From JBHOQS01 sp042408875 (GTDB taxonomy: Bacteria > Chloroflexota > UBA11872 > JBHOQS01): 64,000 nucleotides of DNA. Below the pieces are notes generated by a model. The model was not told where the DNA came from. It saw nothing but the letters and a program-made list of their open reading frames with translations, and ran no database searches. The DNA lies in contig JBHOQS010000021.1 in assembly GCA_042408875.1 (NCBI GenBank), positions 60,858 through 124,857 of the forward strand. Reading direction: 5' to 3'. Of the stretch, positions 44,274-53,748 are shown piece by piece. Position 1 is the stretch's first letter. Every line of letters starts with the position of its first letter. A program made the position numbers and the translations under genes.

Positions 44274-45236
44274 ATGTCTCCGGATGCCTCAGCCTTATCA
44301 GAGCTGCGTCCGCAGGTGGTTCCTTGCCCGTCCGGCGAGGCACTGCCCCGCGGGCGCCTCCTTTCGCTCGAAGCTGCCCATGACGTGTCGCCGCTGGAAA
44401 CGCTTCTCTCGAGCGTGGTCTGCCGCGTGTTGCGGGCCGGCTGGTTTCCCTGCCCGCCGGAGTGGCAGCTGTTCGAGCGAGTGATGCCGAACTACATTCT
44501 GTTCGTCTGCGTGGGCGGTGCCGCGGACTTTGTAATCGGCGGGCAGTTCTACCGGCTCGAGCCGGGCGGGGTTGTGCTGGCCCCGCCGAACATCCCGCAG
44601 GCAGCGCACCACCATCCGGCTGATCCGCTGCACGTCTACGCCGTCCACTTTGTCTCCCGACTCTACGGGGTACTGGACATGCCGGCGCTCTATGGGTTGC
44701 CGATTGCGCTTCGCCCTGCGCCGGCGCGCATGCAAGAGATCGTCCAGGCCGCCCGGCGCATCGTGGGCGAGCTGGCCGGCCGGGAGCCCGGGTGTGCGTT
44801 GGTGGTGAATGGTGAGTGTGCGCGCATGCTCGCCCTGCTCTGGCGGGAGAGCATGGCGCAGGGGCTGGGGCCTACGGTCGAGCACCGGGCGCGGGCAGTC
44901 GAAGTGGCGCGCCTTGCGCCGGTCTTTCGGGCAATTCACTCCCGCTATGCCGAGCCTCTCACGCTGGAGGAACTCGCTGGGATCGTGCAGCTGCATCCGG
45001 CCTACTTCTCCAGCCTGTTCAAGCGCATCACCGGTCTGCCGCCGCTGCGCTACGTCGCCCGCTATCGCCTGGACCGTGTGCGCGAGCTGCTGCTTGCCAC
45101 GGACAAACCGCTGGCGGAGGTCGCCCGCCTCACTGGCTATCGCGATGCAGCTTATCTGAGCCGGGTCTTCCGGCAGGCGGAGGGCATGTCGCCTGGCGAG
45201 TACCGCCGAGCTAAAGGGACTGCAACAGTGCCTTAA
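44274..45236 (+). CDS. AraC-family transcriptional regulator
   Basis: A 320-aa protein. The N-terminal half is a cupin-like sensor (YILFVCVGGAADFVIGGQFYRLEPGGVVLAPPNIPQAAHHHP, in parts), and the C-terminal 100 residues are two helix-turn-helix units: YAEPLTLEELAGIVQLHPAYFSSLFKR and PLAEVARLTGYRDAAYLSRVFR, ending MSPGEYRR. Such proteins bind sugars or other effectors. It is flanked by solute-binding protein genes and a dioxygenase gene, which it may control. Confidence 0.92.
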   Translation: MSPDASALSELRPQVVPCPSGEALPRGRLLSLEAAHDVSPLETLLSSVVCRVLRAGWFPCPPEWQLFERVMPNYILFVCVGGAADFVIGGQFYRLEPGGVVLAPPNIPQAAHHHPADPLHVYAVHFVSRLYGVLDMPALYGLPIALRPAPARMQEIVQAARRIVGELAGREPGCALVVNGECARMLALLWRESMAQGLGPTVEHRARAVEVARLAPVFRAIHSRYAEPLTLEELAGIVQLHPAYFSSLFKRITGLPPLRYVARYRLDRVRELLLATDKPLAEVARLTGYRDAAYLSRVFRQAEGMSPGEYRRAKGTATVP

Positions 45237-45296
45237 GCCACGCGATTGATCTTTTGCCGCCGCCGCGGTAGCGTCGAAAGCAAGCCAGACATCCCT

Positions 45297-45345
45297 ATCG
45301 TTTTGATCGTTTCGCTCCTATCGTTGGCATACCCATCGTAAGCAT
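45297..45345. repeat. ATCGTT-type repeats upstream of the PhyH gene
   Basis: ATCGTT occurs at about 45297, 45306 and 45320, with ATCGTA near 45335, just upstream of the ribosome-binding site GAGGAGGGGG. Similar units occur on the other strand at 53765-53795. Confidence 0.5.
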
Positions 45346-45359
45346 CCGAGGAGGGGGAT

Positions 45360-46223
45360 ATGGTTCAGACTGCAGAGGAGTTGTGGTTCGACCAGTACGG
45401 ACCGCAGGAGTACCCGCCGGAGCTTTACCAGTACCATGGTGTGGCCCGCGGCATCGAAGGGTTTGGAGCGTTCACCGACGAGCACGCCGCCTTCTTTCGT
45501 GAGCACGGGTACCTGGTGATCCACCATGCCTTCACACCGCGAGAGGTCCGGGATGCCCTGGACGGCCTGCTGCACCTGATCGACGGGAAGGTGCCTGGCT
45601 TTCGCGGCGTGCAGTTCGAAGCGAAGGCCCGGGACATCCTGCACACCCTCTCGCCAGAGCAGAAGCAGGATGTCGTGCGCAAGCTGCAAGGCTACGTAGA
45701 CTACGAACTGCGCCTCAAGGCGATCGCTGAGCATCCAGAATTGTTGCGTATCCTCACCATCCTGATCGGGGAGAAGCCGGCGCTTTTCGCCAACCAGGCT
45801 ATGCTCAAGCCGCCGCTGATCGGCCGTGAGAAGCCGTGGCATCAGGACCATGCTTTCTTCGACCTGCCGCTGGGCACCCAGATCGTCGGCGTGTGGATCG
45901 CCCTGGACGAGGCCACGCCGGAGAACGGCTGCATGCACATCATCCCGGGCAGCCACCGCGAGGGGCCGGTGGTGCACTTCAAGCGCCGCGACTGGCAGAT
46001 CTGCGACACCTGGGTGGCGACCGACCGTATTGTGGCAGTGCCGCTGGAGCCTGGTGGCTGTCTCTTCTTCAACGGTCTACTGCACCACGGCACGCCGGCC
46101 AGCCGTTCTCCCAAGCGGCGGCGTGCGCTGCAACTGCACTACATCCCGGCTAGCGTCGGGCGCATCCCCAAGGAGGAGCGCCTGGCCATCTTTGGTCCTG
46201 AGGGCAAGGACGTCGAGTGCTAG
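45360..46223 (+). CDS. Phytanoyl-CoA dioxygenase (PhyH) family protein
   Basis: A 287-aa Fe(II)/2-oxoglutarate-dependent oxygenase-like protein. The iron ligands are seen as His-x-Asp in KPWHQDHAFFDL and a distal His in LLHHGTPASRS, with an Arg-rich 2-oxoglutarate site (SPKRRRALQLHY). Strand HIIPGSHREGP is typical. The substrate is unknown; members hydroxylate many small molecules. It lies between the AraC regulator and solute-binding gene 3. Confidence 0.9.
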   Translation: MVQTAEELWFDQYGPQEYPPELYQYHGVARGIEGFGAFTDEHAAFFREHGYLVIHHAFTPREVRDALDGLLHLIDGKVPGFRGVQFEAKARDILHTLSPEQKQDVVRKLQGYVDYELRLKAIAEHPELLRILTILIGEKPALFANQAMLKPPLIGREKPWHQDHAFFDLPLGTQIVGVWIALDEATPENGCMHIIPGSHREGPVVHFKRRDWQICDTWVATDRIVAVPLEPGGCLFFNGLLHHGTPASRSPKRRRALQLHYIPASVGRIPKEERLAIFGPEGKDVEC

Positions 46224-46232
46224 AGGGGAAGC

Positions 46233-46284
46233 CCCTCACCCCGGCCCCTCTCCCGCGCTGCGGGAGAGGGGCGTCCTGTGGGAG
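46233..46284. repeat. REP-like hairpin element, copy 2
   Basis: CCCCTCTCCCGC-GCT-GCGGGAGAGGGG forms a perfect 12-bp stem with a 3-base loop (46245-46271). It is preceded by CCCCTCACCCCGG and followed by GTGGGAG. Same element as at 13541-13612, inserted between the PhyH and solute-binding genes. Confidence 0.75.
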
Positions 46285-46386
46285 CCGCCGCAGGTGCCTC
46301 ATAGGGTCAGCCCGCCGTTCGCCCGCGCTGGGGAAACAGGGATCATCGCGGTACAGGAGAGCCTGGAGCTACAGGGGGAGGGTGCG

Positions 46387-47784
46387 ATGCAGACTCTCAT
46401 TTCATTGTGCCAATATGATGTCTATCCCGCAGCTGTGCACGAGCCCAGACCGGCAGCGTGCAGCCGGCGGACGCTTCTTACGCTTATCGGCAAGGTAACG
46501 TCCGGCTCTGTTGTCGGGGGCGGGCTCGCTGCCTGTAGTCAGCGTCAGATGGCTACACCGGGGAGTGTGGGCCCGGAACTGACCAGGGAGCAGGTTACCC
46601 TCCAGGTGGGCTATCCCTGGGAGGATGCCCTGGAGCGCTTTGATGACGCTGCCGCGGCGTTCCGCCAGAGGTATCCCAATCTTCGGGTCGAGCGGATCGC
46701 TATCGAGGGCAACTACAATGACAAAATGTTCACTATGTTTGCGGCCGGCGTCTCCCCCGATATGATGGCTGCGAATAATGACGTTGTGCCAGACTACGCC
46801 GGACGTGGGATGTTCGTGGTCCTTGATCCTCTGATGAAGCGTGACAACCGTGCTGTACAGGAATACCATCCATTCCCGATTCGTATTTATCAGTACGAAG
46901 GAAAACAGTACTTGCTCCCTGACTCACTTAATATGACAGTGATCTTTGTAAATAAGTCGCTCTTTGAAGAGCGAGGCGCCAAGCTGCCTGTGACGGACTT
47001 TCGCAGCCAGGAGTGGACGTTTGAAGATATCGTACAGGTGGGGAGATTGCTCACGAGGCGTGAAAGTGACCGCACTGTATGGGGTTTCTATGTCAGCGAC
47101 TGGATAGGGCGGTGGTTCCCCTTCCTGTGGGGCTTTGGCGGTGATGCGATGGATGATATGTGGGCACCGAAGAGATGGACGTTCGATTCTCAGCAGTCGG
47201 TTGATACCTTGCAGTACCTCCAGGATCTCATATGGAAGCACCGGATTATGGGGAGCCTCACCGAAACGACAGGGCAAAATAGCCCATCGAATCTCTTCCG
47301 GCGCGGACAGTTAGGGGTATATCTGGAGGTCATGTCGTTCAATACCGTGCTGCAGGCTGTGCGTGAATTTGAATGGCAGATCTTCCCGGTGCCCCGCGGT
47401 CCCGCTGGCCGTTTCAACCGCATGGCTGGTGCAGGAATCGGTAGCTCCACCCAGACAAAGTATGTGAATGAGGCGTGGGAGTTCATCAAGTTCCTCACCG
47501 GACCTGACGCGCCGACCAAGCCGGGGGCTGTTCCGTACCTCGCGCCACACAAGGGGAAGATGAATAGCCCCGAGTTCCTGAATGCGCTGCCGGGAAAGAG
47601 CAAGCAGGTAATTATCGATACGCTAGAATATGCGCGCATCCAGCCGTTGCATCCGAAGTGGAAGCGGATCGATGATGAGGCGATCCGGCCAGAGCTGCGT
47701 CCGGTGTTTCTGAATGAGCGGTCACCGCGCGAAGGCGTGGCAATCGTAACAGTGAAAGCAAAGGCCATCCTTGAGGCGCCGTAG
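46387..47784 (+). CDS. Extracellular solute-binding lipoprotein 3 (ABC sugar type)
   Basis: A 465-aa protein. The signal has an unusually long n-region of about 27 residues, then CSRRTLLTLIG and the lipobox LAAC. The mature part is a family-1 solute binder (AFRQRYPNLRVERIAIEG, AAGVSPDMMAANNDVVPDYAGRG in parts, GKQYLLPDSLNMTVIFVNK, YVNEAWEFIKFLTG). A GGGGGAGGG ribosome-binding site supports ATG 46387. No permease is adjacent. Base composition dips below its neighbours in the middle of the gene. Confidence 0.9.
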   Translation: MQTLISLCQYDVYPAAVHEPRPAACSRRTLLTLIGKVTSGSVVGGGLAACSQRQMATPGSVGPELTREQVTLQVGYPWEDALERFDDAAAAFRQRYPNLRVERIAIEGNYNDKMFTMFAAGVSPDMMAANNDVVPDYAGRGMFVVLDPLMKRDNRAVQEYHPFPIRIYQYEGKQYLLPDSLNMTVIFVNKSLFEERGAKLPVTDFRSQEWTFEDIVQVGRLLTRRESDRTVWGFYVSDWIGRWFPFLWGFGGDAMDDMWAPKRWTFDSQQSVDTLQYLQDLIWKHRIMGSLTETTGQNSPSNLFRRGQLGVYLEVMSFNTVLQAVREFEWQIFPVPRGPAGRFNRMAGAGIGSSTQTKYVNEAWEFIKFLTGPDAPTKPGAVPYLAPHKGKMNSPEFLNALPGKSKQVIIDTLEYARIQPLHPKWKRIDDEAIRPELRPVFLNERSPREGVAIVTVKAKAILEAP

Positions 47785-47869
47785 GGTGCTCTGGGGGCTT
47801 TCCTGCCGGCCGGTGAGCATAGCTGTTCCAGCGCTCAGTTTGACGCGACGTAGAAGGAGGACCAGACTG

Positions 47870-49287
47870 ATGCATTCGGCAACAGATGGCACGTATTACT
47901 CCTGCGAGAGAGTGTCTCGACGGCGGTTCTTGTCAGCGGCACTCACTACCGCTGGGGCCTGGCCAGCCTGGCTAGTGCAGCTTGTCGGCCGACGGCGGCT
48001 CCTCAACCTCAGGCGCCAGCACGGCTCGGCGGCAGGATCCGCTGGCTCGTGCGCCCCAGTGAGGTAGAAAACCGCGGCCAGACGGAGGTATTCATCGCAG
48101 GCTTCTACAAGCTGCATCCCACTGTCGAGATCGAGCATGTGATCACTCCGCCTGGCGAGGACTACGTCACGAAGTTCTACACGCTGGTCGCTGCTGGCGA
48201 AGGCCCGGATATCTGGGGCTTTGGCGGCAATTACGCTGGCTACTGGGCGCGCGGCCTTACCGCAGATCTAACTCCACTGATCAACCGGGATAGGTTCGAT
48301 CTCACGCAGTTTCACACCGGGCTGCCAGAGCTCTTTCGCTACAAAGGCAAGTACTATGGGCTGCCCCAGCTCACCACCTTTGGTACGCTCACTTTCTACA
48401 ACAAGGAATTATTCGCGCAGGCAGGGCTTACACCACCGCCGGTAGATTGGGACGATCCGTCCTGGACTGTCGAGGCCCTGCTGGAGACAGCGCGCAAGCT
48501 GACCAGGAACGCAGGTACGCCAGATGCCACCTATGGCTTGTCATTCGGTGTCTGGGGGCCCCACGACGTAGCCTGGATGTGGGGCGGGGATGCGTGGCTG
48601 CCTGAGCACTACACTGAGCATATCGCACCACGTAGCTTGCTGGACAGCACCGCAAGTATTGCCGGCCACCAGTTCTGGCAGGACCTTGCCTGGAAGCACC
48701 ATGTGTCACCGCGGCCGGGCGCAGATCCCACCCAGGGAATCACGTTCCAGAATGGACGCTATGGCATGGTCATTGCTGGGGGCTGGAATTTCTGGAACTA
48801 CACCACGATCAAGGATTTCAAGTGGGGTGTGGCTGCTTTACCCCGGCAAGCCTCAAACAAGAACTCTAACTACAACGACTTCTGGCACCTCGCCAGCTAC
48901 TCAAAAAACGTCGAGGCCACGTGGACGTTCATGAAATACATCACCAGCGCCGAGGCCCAGCGAGCCTATAGCAGGCTCACAGGGACTCCACCGACCGTGA
49001 AGGCAGCCATGGACGTATGGTATCAGCGCTACGAGGGCTTGATGACCATGGCAGAGCTGGAGAAAGTTACCCAGGGTGCCATCGAGCCAAGGCGGTCAGT
49101 GTGCAGCCCGGCTCATCACTTCGTGGAGTATATCCCGCCGATTAACGTGCTGTACAACACCGAGATCCGCCATCGTACCCTTCGTAACGAAGGATCGGCC
49201 CGGGACATCATTGGTAAACAGAAGCCTCAGCTTGATGCCCTACTCAGCGAGATCTATGAGCGCTGGAAGGGCAAGTTGCCGGGCTAG
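47870..49287 (+). pseudogene. Solute-binding lipoprotein 4, frameshifted in the signal peptide
   Basis: The gene starts at ATG 47870 after AAGGAGG and encodes a canonical Tat signal (SRRRFLSAAL). Near 47955 (GGGGCCTGG) one base is missing: the following frame continues with LASLASAAC, the expected lipobox, and the mature binder (VFIAGFYKLHPTVEIEHV, GKYYGLPQLTTFG, ATWTFMKYITS). So the original frame stops early at 48067 while the rest lies in another frame to 49287. Either a real null mutation or a base-calling error. The mature part is otherwise intact at about 410 aa. Confidence 0.75.
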
Positions 49288-49310
49288 GCTGGGCTGCCCC
49301 GGCGGCGCGC

Positions 49311-50462
49311 TCAAGGGTGCCAGATACGTACGTTCGGATAGAACGCAGCCGTGGCGAACCAGAAGTGATTGCCGTGAACGATAGGCTCCAGGCGCGTCCC
49401 GACGAGCGGGCCTGCCACCGCTTGGCCTAGCAGGCTCCAGCGGCTGCCGGTCTCCAGGTCTATAAATGCGCTGTCCTGCCAGGTGAAGGTGAGCGACCGG
49501 CCGCCTAACTCGGCGTGGAAGACCCCCGTCGCGCCTGCGTCTCGTGAGTCAGCGATCCGTGCGCGGTCGAGGGCAGAGGCTGTGCCGGGCTGGTAGAACA
49601 CCACGATTGGCCGGCCGCCCACGCGGTCCATCACAACGCGGTGCTCGCGCAGCAGGCTAAACGGATAGGCTACGTCGTCGCCGCTTAGACTGACCATCGC
49701 CACGCGCTCCATCGGCGACAGGCGCCCATCAGGCGTGCCCTTAAATAGAAAGGGCGGCTGGTCGATACGGTCGTAGCCGGCGTAGGGATTGCGCCCGTAG
49801 TCACGCATGTAGCCGGTATCACGCGAGAGCACGCGCCCGTGAGGGTACGCGCGGCGGAACTCCTCCCATGAGATGATCGTGGCCGGGAGCATCGCGAGCC
49901 GCGTGCCGGTAAGCGCGCCCACGATCGCCTCGCCGGTGATCTGCTGCCACCAGGACTCCGTCTGGCGATCCCACATGACGAGGTCAGAATGGCGCAGGTT
50001 GCCGGTAGTGCCGAAGTCCAGCACGCGCCCGGCGGCGCGGCGGTCGAAGGCGATGGCAGTATTACACAGCGGACAAAACGTCACGACGACCGGGATACCA
50101 CCGACCTCATCGTTGACGATCTCATGCCAGATGAGGATCTGGAGCGGATAAGCCCGCACGTCATTGCCCACCCCAAAGTGGATGACGGGCTCCTGGGGCT
50201 TAAGCCAGGCGTCGGCCTGCGCCACCGTCTCAAACACCGGCCGGTCGATCGGCGGTATGCCATCGCGAGGGGGACCGCCGGGAATGAGCTCACTGAGGGG
50301 CACGCTGCGCCTGCTGAAGTCGGTCTTCCAGCCACTGGTACTGAAGAGCATGCGATCGCGCTCGGGCGAGGATTGCGTGTCTCCGGCCGTCGGCTGGTGC
50401 CGCTGGGCACACGCCGCCAGGGATAGCGCAAAGGCGATGAGCAACAGCAGACAGCCGCGCAT
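49311..50462 (-). CDS. DUF3179-domain lipoprotein
   Basis: A 383-aa protein with a lipoprotein signal (LLLLIAFALSLAAC) and a DUF3179 domain: WHEIVNDEVGGIPVVVTFCPLCNTAIAFDR (parts), GNLRHSDLVMWDRQTESWWQQITGEAIVG (parts). DUF3179 proteins are surface-exposed and of unknown function; the CPLC pair is a hallmark. It is convergent with the frameshifted binder gene, 23 bases apart. ATG 50462 is preferred as it starts the signal peptide. Confidence 0.88.
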   Translation of the reverse strand: MRGCLLLLIAFALSLAACAQRHQPTAGDTQSSPERDRMLFSTSGWKTDFSRRSVPLSELIPGGPPRDGIPPIDRPVFETVAQADAWLKPQEPVIHFGVGNDVRAYPLQILIWHEIVNDEVGGIPVVVTFCPLCNTAIAFDRRAAGRVLDFGTTGNLRHSDLVMWDRQTESWWQQITGEAIVGALTGTRLAMLPATIISWEEFRRAYPHGRVLSRDTGYMRDYGRNPYAGYDRIDQPPFLFKGTPDGRLSPMERVAMVSLSGDDVAYPFSLLREHRVVMDRVGGRPIVVFYQPGTASALDRARIADSRDAGATGVFHAELGGRSLTFTWQDSAFIDLETGSRWSLLGQAVAGPLVGTRLEPIVHGNHFWFATAAFYPNVRIWHP

Positions 50463-50589
50463 CTGCGTGCTTCCCACTCCCGGGAGCTAGGGGACAGGAT
50501 GCACTCCAGCAGGTACACCCTAATCACGGCAATTTTCGCGCCGTCCCGGCAAGCAGTTCGTAATCCAGCTTACGGTCGCGAGGTATAGC

Positions 50590-51666
50590 TCAGCCGCGAT
50601 AGGATGCCAGCGCCTCCCAGTTAAAGCGCAGCCCATGTCCGGGAACGTCGAACGGTGTCACATGGCCGTGCACTACCTGCTGCGGCGTCACGAGGTAGCG
50701 ATCCAGGGCAAAGGCGTGCTTCTCCAGGTAGAGCGGGCGGGCACTGGCACACAACAGGTGCGCGCAGAGTTCGTCGGCGTAGTGGCTGCTGACCGGCAGC
50801 CCGGCTGCGTTTGCCATGTGGAGCACCTGGAGCGCGGCTGTGATGCCGCCGTTGGTGATCGGATCGATCTGCACCACATCGATGGCGTGCACTTCCACGT
50901 AGTGGCGGAACTCGTGCGGGGAGTGCAGGCTCTCGCCTGCGGCGATGGGCACATCCAGGGCCGCTGCCAGACGGGCGTGGCCGGCCACGTCCTCCGGCGC
51001 GACCGGCTCCTCCAGCCAGTAGAGCCGGTATGGTGCCAGCCGGCGCGCCCGCTCCAGCGCCTCATCAGGAGTCCAGCTCATGTTGGCATCCACCATGAGG
51101 TCGATCCCTTCGCCGATAAGCCGGCGCACGGCCGCGATGCGCTCCTCATCCTCGCGAGGATCGGGCCGGCCGACTTTCATCTTCACGCCAGGAAAGCCGC
51201 GCGCCAGGAAGCCTTCGACCTGGCGCAAGAGCTCGGGCAAGGGTTTCAGCAGGTCCACCCCGCTGCCATAGGCAGGGATCTCGCGTCGCGGCGCACCGAG
51301 GAGCGCGTAGAGCGGCAGCCCGCGGCGCAGGCCGCGCAGGTCCCATAGGGCAATATCCAGGGCGGCGATAGCGAAGCTGGCCAGCCCACCACGACCGACG
51401 AAGAGCAGCCGCCGCCACATGAGCTGCCACAGCTCCTCTACGTGCTCGGCGTCTCGCCCCAGCAAGAGCGGCGCCAGATCGTGCTCGATGAGCGCCTGGA
51501 TAGCCCGGCCACCGCGGCCGATCGTATAAGCATAGCCCTGGCCGGCCAGCCCATCGGCGGAGACGGTCACCACGATGAGCTCTTCTGTATCGATGGCGCC
51601 ATGGCCGGCGTCGCCGGCATCCTCGAGGGGCAGACGATAGTAAGCGGTCTCGATGCGCTCGATCAT
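50590..51666 (-). CDS. Enolase-superfamily enzyme, mandelate racemase-like
   Basis: A 358-aa barrel enzyme with an N-terminal capping domain. The K-x-K acid/base motif is GVKMKVGRPD; metal ligands are Asp in VDANMSWT, Glu in LEEPVAP and Glu in AGESLH. Asp in QIDPITNGG and His in SSHYADE complete the mandelate-racemase-type dyad. It is likely a sugar-acid dehydratase or racemase. ATG 51666 fits the family start (IERIETAYYRLPL). Solute-binding gene 5 is divergent from it. Confidence 0.9.
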   Translation of the reverse strand: MIERIETAYYRLPLEDAGDAGHGAIDTEELIVVTVSADGLAGQGYAYTIGRGGRAIQALIEHDLAPLLLGRDAEHVEELWQLMWRRLLFVGRGGLASFAIAALDIALWDLRGLRRGLPLYALLGAPRREIPAYGSGVDLLKPLPELLRQVEGFLARGFPGVKMKVGRPDPREDEERIAAVRRLIGEGIDLMVDANMSWTPDEALERARRLAPYRLYWLEEPVAPEDVAGHARLAAALDVPIAAGESLHSPHEFRHYVEVHAIDVVQIDPITNGGITAALQVLHMANAAGLPVSSHYADELCAHLLCASARPLYLEKHAFALDRYLVTPQQVVHGHVTPFDVPGHGLRFNWEALASYRG

Positions 51667-51998
51667 CCCTATGTACTCCTGGTTTGTTCCTGATCCGTTC
51701 CCGCACTGCTCCTGCCGGCCGATGAACAGGCCGGCTATCCTGCCAGCCCGCGGACCTGCCGGCTGGCAGACCGCTGCACAGTACCAGATCATAGATCATA
51801 TGGCGGGACCTTCTGGCACCGCCAGCTCGCTGCAGGGAACCGTCAGGGATGACCGGTTGACCGCGAGATTGCCATGACTGAGAATGGATCAGGAGACAGT
51901 GGCCGGGCGCCGCTGGTGCGTAATAGTTCGTCGTTTCGTTGTCCAGCAGCAACGTCATGTTTATAGCTTCGCTGTAGCTTCGCACAGGAGGACTGCTG
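51667..51998. other. Divergent intergenic region with an inverted repeat and leader repeat
   Basis: No gene is supported here. A 9-bp inverted repeat CTGCCAGCC/GGCTGGCAG (51740-51748, 51761-51769) with a 12-base spacer could be an operator between the two promoters. Close to the plus-strand gene, TAGCTTCGC is repeated at 51964-51972 and 51975-51983 (11-base period), directly before the ribosome-binding site. Confidence 0.5.
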
Positions 51999-53360
51999 AT
52001 GATCGCTTCTGCACGTAAAGAAGGCTTCTTCACCCGACGCGGACTGTGCGCGTATGCGGGCATCTCCACGAGTGGCATCGTCCTGGCTGCCTGTCGCGCG
52101 GGAGACACGGGACGGCAGGTCCCCACCGAGGCCGGCCCTGTGGAGATCCGGCTTTCTGTGTGGGGCGATGTGCCAGATAAAGACATCTACTGGAACATGG
52201 CCGACGACTTTCACGCGCTGCAGCAGAGAGCCCGAGTGGCGCCGGAGCAGTATCTCGGAGAGAACTACTATGCCAAGCTCCAGACCATGCTGGCGGGCGG
52301 CCAGGCACCCGATGTGATGTACTTCCAGGGCTGGATCTGGCAGCCGTACGTGCTTCAGGGCGTCCTACTGGCGCTGGATCCGTACCTCAGCCGGGATAAG
52401 GCTATGCAGCGTGTGGTGCCGCCGGGCTACGAGGCGCAGTCGAAGTTTCGCGGCAAGACCTACATGCTCACCGCCGATACCGGGCCGATGGTCATTTTCT
52501 ACAACAAAGAAGTGTTCGATCGCGCTGGCGTGCCTTACCCGAGGGAGGGCTGGACCCTCGACGATCTGGTCGAGACAGCGCGGCGGCTCACCTTCCGGGA
52601 TGGCGACACCCAGTACTGGGGCTACCAGGTCAACGGGGGCTATCTCCGCAACTTCCCGTGGATGCGTCTGAACGGCGCGCGGGAGTGGGACCGTATCGAG
52701 GAGCCAAAGAAGGCGTTCTGGGATAGCGCCGGCATTATCAAGGAGCTGCAGCTCCAGCTCGTGGACCTCATCAACCGCTATCGCTATGCCCCGCCGCGCA
52801 CGGCACAGCCGGAGCAGAACCACATCCAGTTCGGCTTCGCAGCAATGAAGATGGAAGGGCCGTGGTTCCTGCCGCAGATGTGGGGCCCGAAAGCGCGCCG
52901 AGAAGGCGGCATCAACTTCGACGTAGCACCGATGCCCCGGGGCACCGAGCAGCACGCTGTCCACTTGCAGCATGGCCACGTGGTCAACGCTGCCAGCAAG
53001 TATGCCGACGCAGCCTGGATGTTCCTCCAGCATGTAGCCTCGGATAAGGGGCAGCAGCGCGTAGCCGAGTTCGGGCGCTGCTGCAACCTGCCTGAGACGA
53101 CCGAGCGGATCTGGGGACCGGTGGCCTCCCGGACCTTCAACTTCAAGAACGTCGCAGCCTTCCTACACGCGCAGCGCATCGGCAGCATTAACCTGACCGG
53201 CGGTGTGTCGGAGGCGGAGATCTTGCGCGACGCCGAGCTTGGCCCGGCGTTGAACGACATGATGGACGGGAAGATCGGGGCGAAGGACGCCCTTACGGCC
53301 GTCCAACCGAAGATCCAGCGCCTGCTAGACGAGTACTGGGCTCGCCAGGGCGGCAGATAG
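51999..53360 (+). CDS. Extracellular solute-binding lipoprotein 5 (ABC sugar type)
   Basis: A 453-aa protein with a twin-arginine-like signal (FFTRRGLCAYAG) and lipobox LAAC. Mature part: GGQAPDVMYFQGWIWQPYV, FRGKTYMLTADTGPMVIFYNKEVFDRAG (parts), EGWTLDDLVETARRLTF and KYADAAWMFLQHVAS. These are family-1 sugar-binding features. Ribosome-binding site AGGAGGA lies before the ATG. It faces the enolase-superfamily gene, suggesting uptake and use of a sugar acid or similar compound. Confidence 0.9.
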   Translation: MIASARKEGFFTRRGLCAYAGISTSGIVLAACRAGDTGRQVPTEAGPVEIRLSVWGDVPDKDIYWNMADDFHALQQRARVAPEQYLGENYYAKLQTMLAGGQAPDVMYFQGWIWQPYVLQGVLLALDPYLSRDKAMQRVVPPGYEAQSKFRGKTYMLTADTGPMVIFYNKEVFDRAGVPYPREGWTLDDLVETARRLTFRDGDTQYWGYQVNGGYLRNFPWMRLNGAREWDRIEEPKKAFWDSAGIIKELQLQLVDLINRYRYAPPRTAQPEQNHIQFGFAAMKMEGPWFLPQMWGPKARREGGINFDVAPMPRGTEQHAVHLQHGHVVNAASKYADAAWMFLQHVASDKGQQRVAEFGRCCNLPETTERIWGPVASRTFNFKNVAAFLHAQRIGSINLTGGVSEAEILRDAELGPALNDMMDGKIGAKDALTAVQPKIQRLLDEYWARQGGR

Positions 53361-53429
53361 TGCCTGAGCGGTGCGCTGCGCTGTGGCGTCTGGCCATGGG
53401 GTGACGCGGACAGCAGCGCACGGTGACAA

Positions 53430-53460
53430 GAGGGCGTGCCCCAACCAAAGGCGCGCCCTC
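53430..53460. terminator. 11-bp hairpin downstream of solute-binding gene 5
   Basis: GAGGGCGTGCC (53430-53440) pairs with GGCGCGCCCTC (53450-53460) with one G-U pair and a 9-base loop. It lies between two convergent genes and has no T run. Confidence 0.6.
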
Positions 53461-53490
53461 GTCGCCGGGTCTCTCCGCGCAGCCCTACTG

Positions 53491-53748
53491 CTAGTGGAAC
53501 GAGCGAATCTGCTCTGGCGTGAAGCTGGTCAGCTCCACGATGCGCGCCTTGGCGCGCACGGCAGCCGGGACCATGCGGCGCGCCTCCTCCTTGCTGCCAG
53601 CCTCAACGATCGCCCAGCCAGTGTGGTCCCCGTCCATGCAGCCGAACTGGTACTGCGCCAGCACGTCAGAGCCCAGCGCCAGCGTTTCATCCAGGGCTTG
53701 CAGGCACTCCTCCTTGGTATGCGGTGACTCGATCAAGTAGCGGGCCAT
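53491..53748 (-). CDS. Small alpha/beta protein (DUF3303/DUF4242-like)
   Basis: An 85-aa protein: MARYLIESPHTKEECLQALDE, a central DHTGWAIVEAGSKEEA and PAAVRAKARIVELTSFTPEQI. The pattern of strands and helices looks like a ferredoxin-like alpha-beta dimer of the YciI / DUF3303 kind. Function is unknown. GGAAAGGAGGGATGCC upstream provides the ribosome-binding site. It is a single gene; the leader has a short AGCGA-type repeat. Confidence 0.7.
   Translation of the reverse strand: MARYLIESPHTKEECLQALDETLALGSDVLAQYQFGCMDGDHTGWAIVEAGSKEEARRMVPAAVRAKARIVELTSFTPEQIRSFH

Noticed and set aside
50570..50610. tRNA-like GGTATAGCTCAGC
   Set aside because: It lies at the end of the enolase-superfamily gene; no T-arm or acceptor pairing follows. 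No other tRNA or rRNA was recognised.
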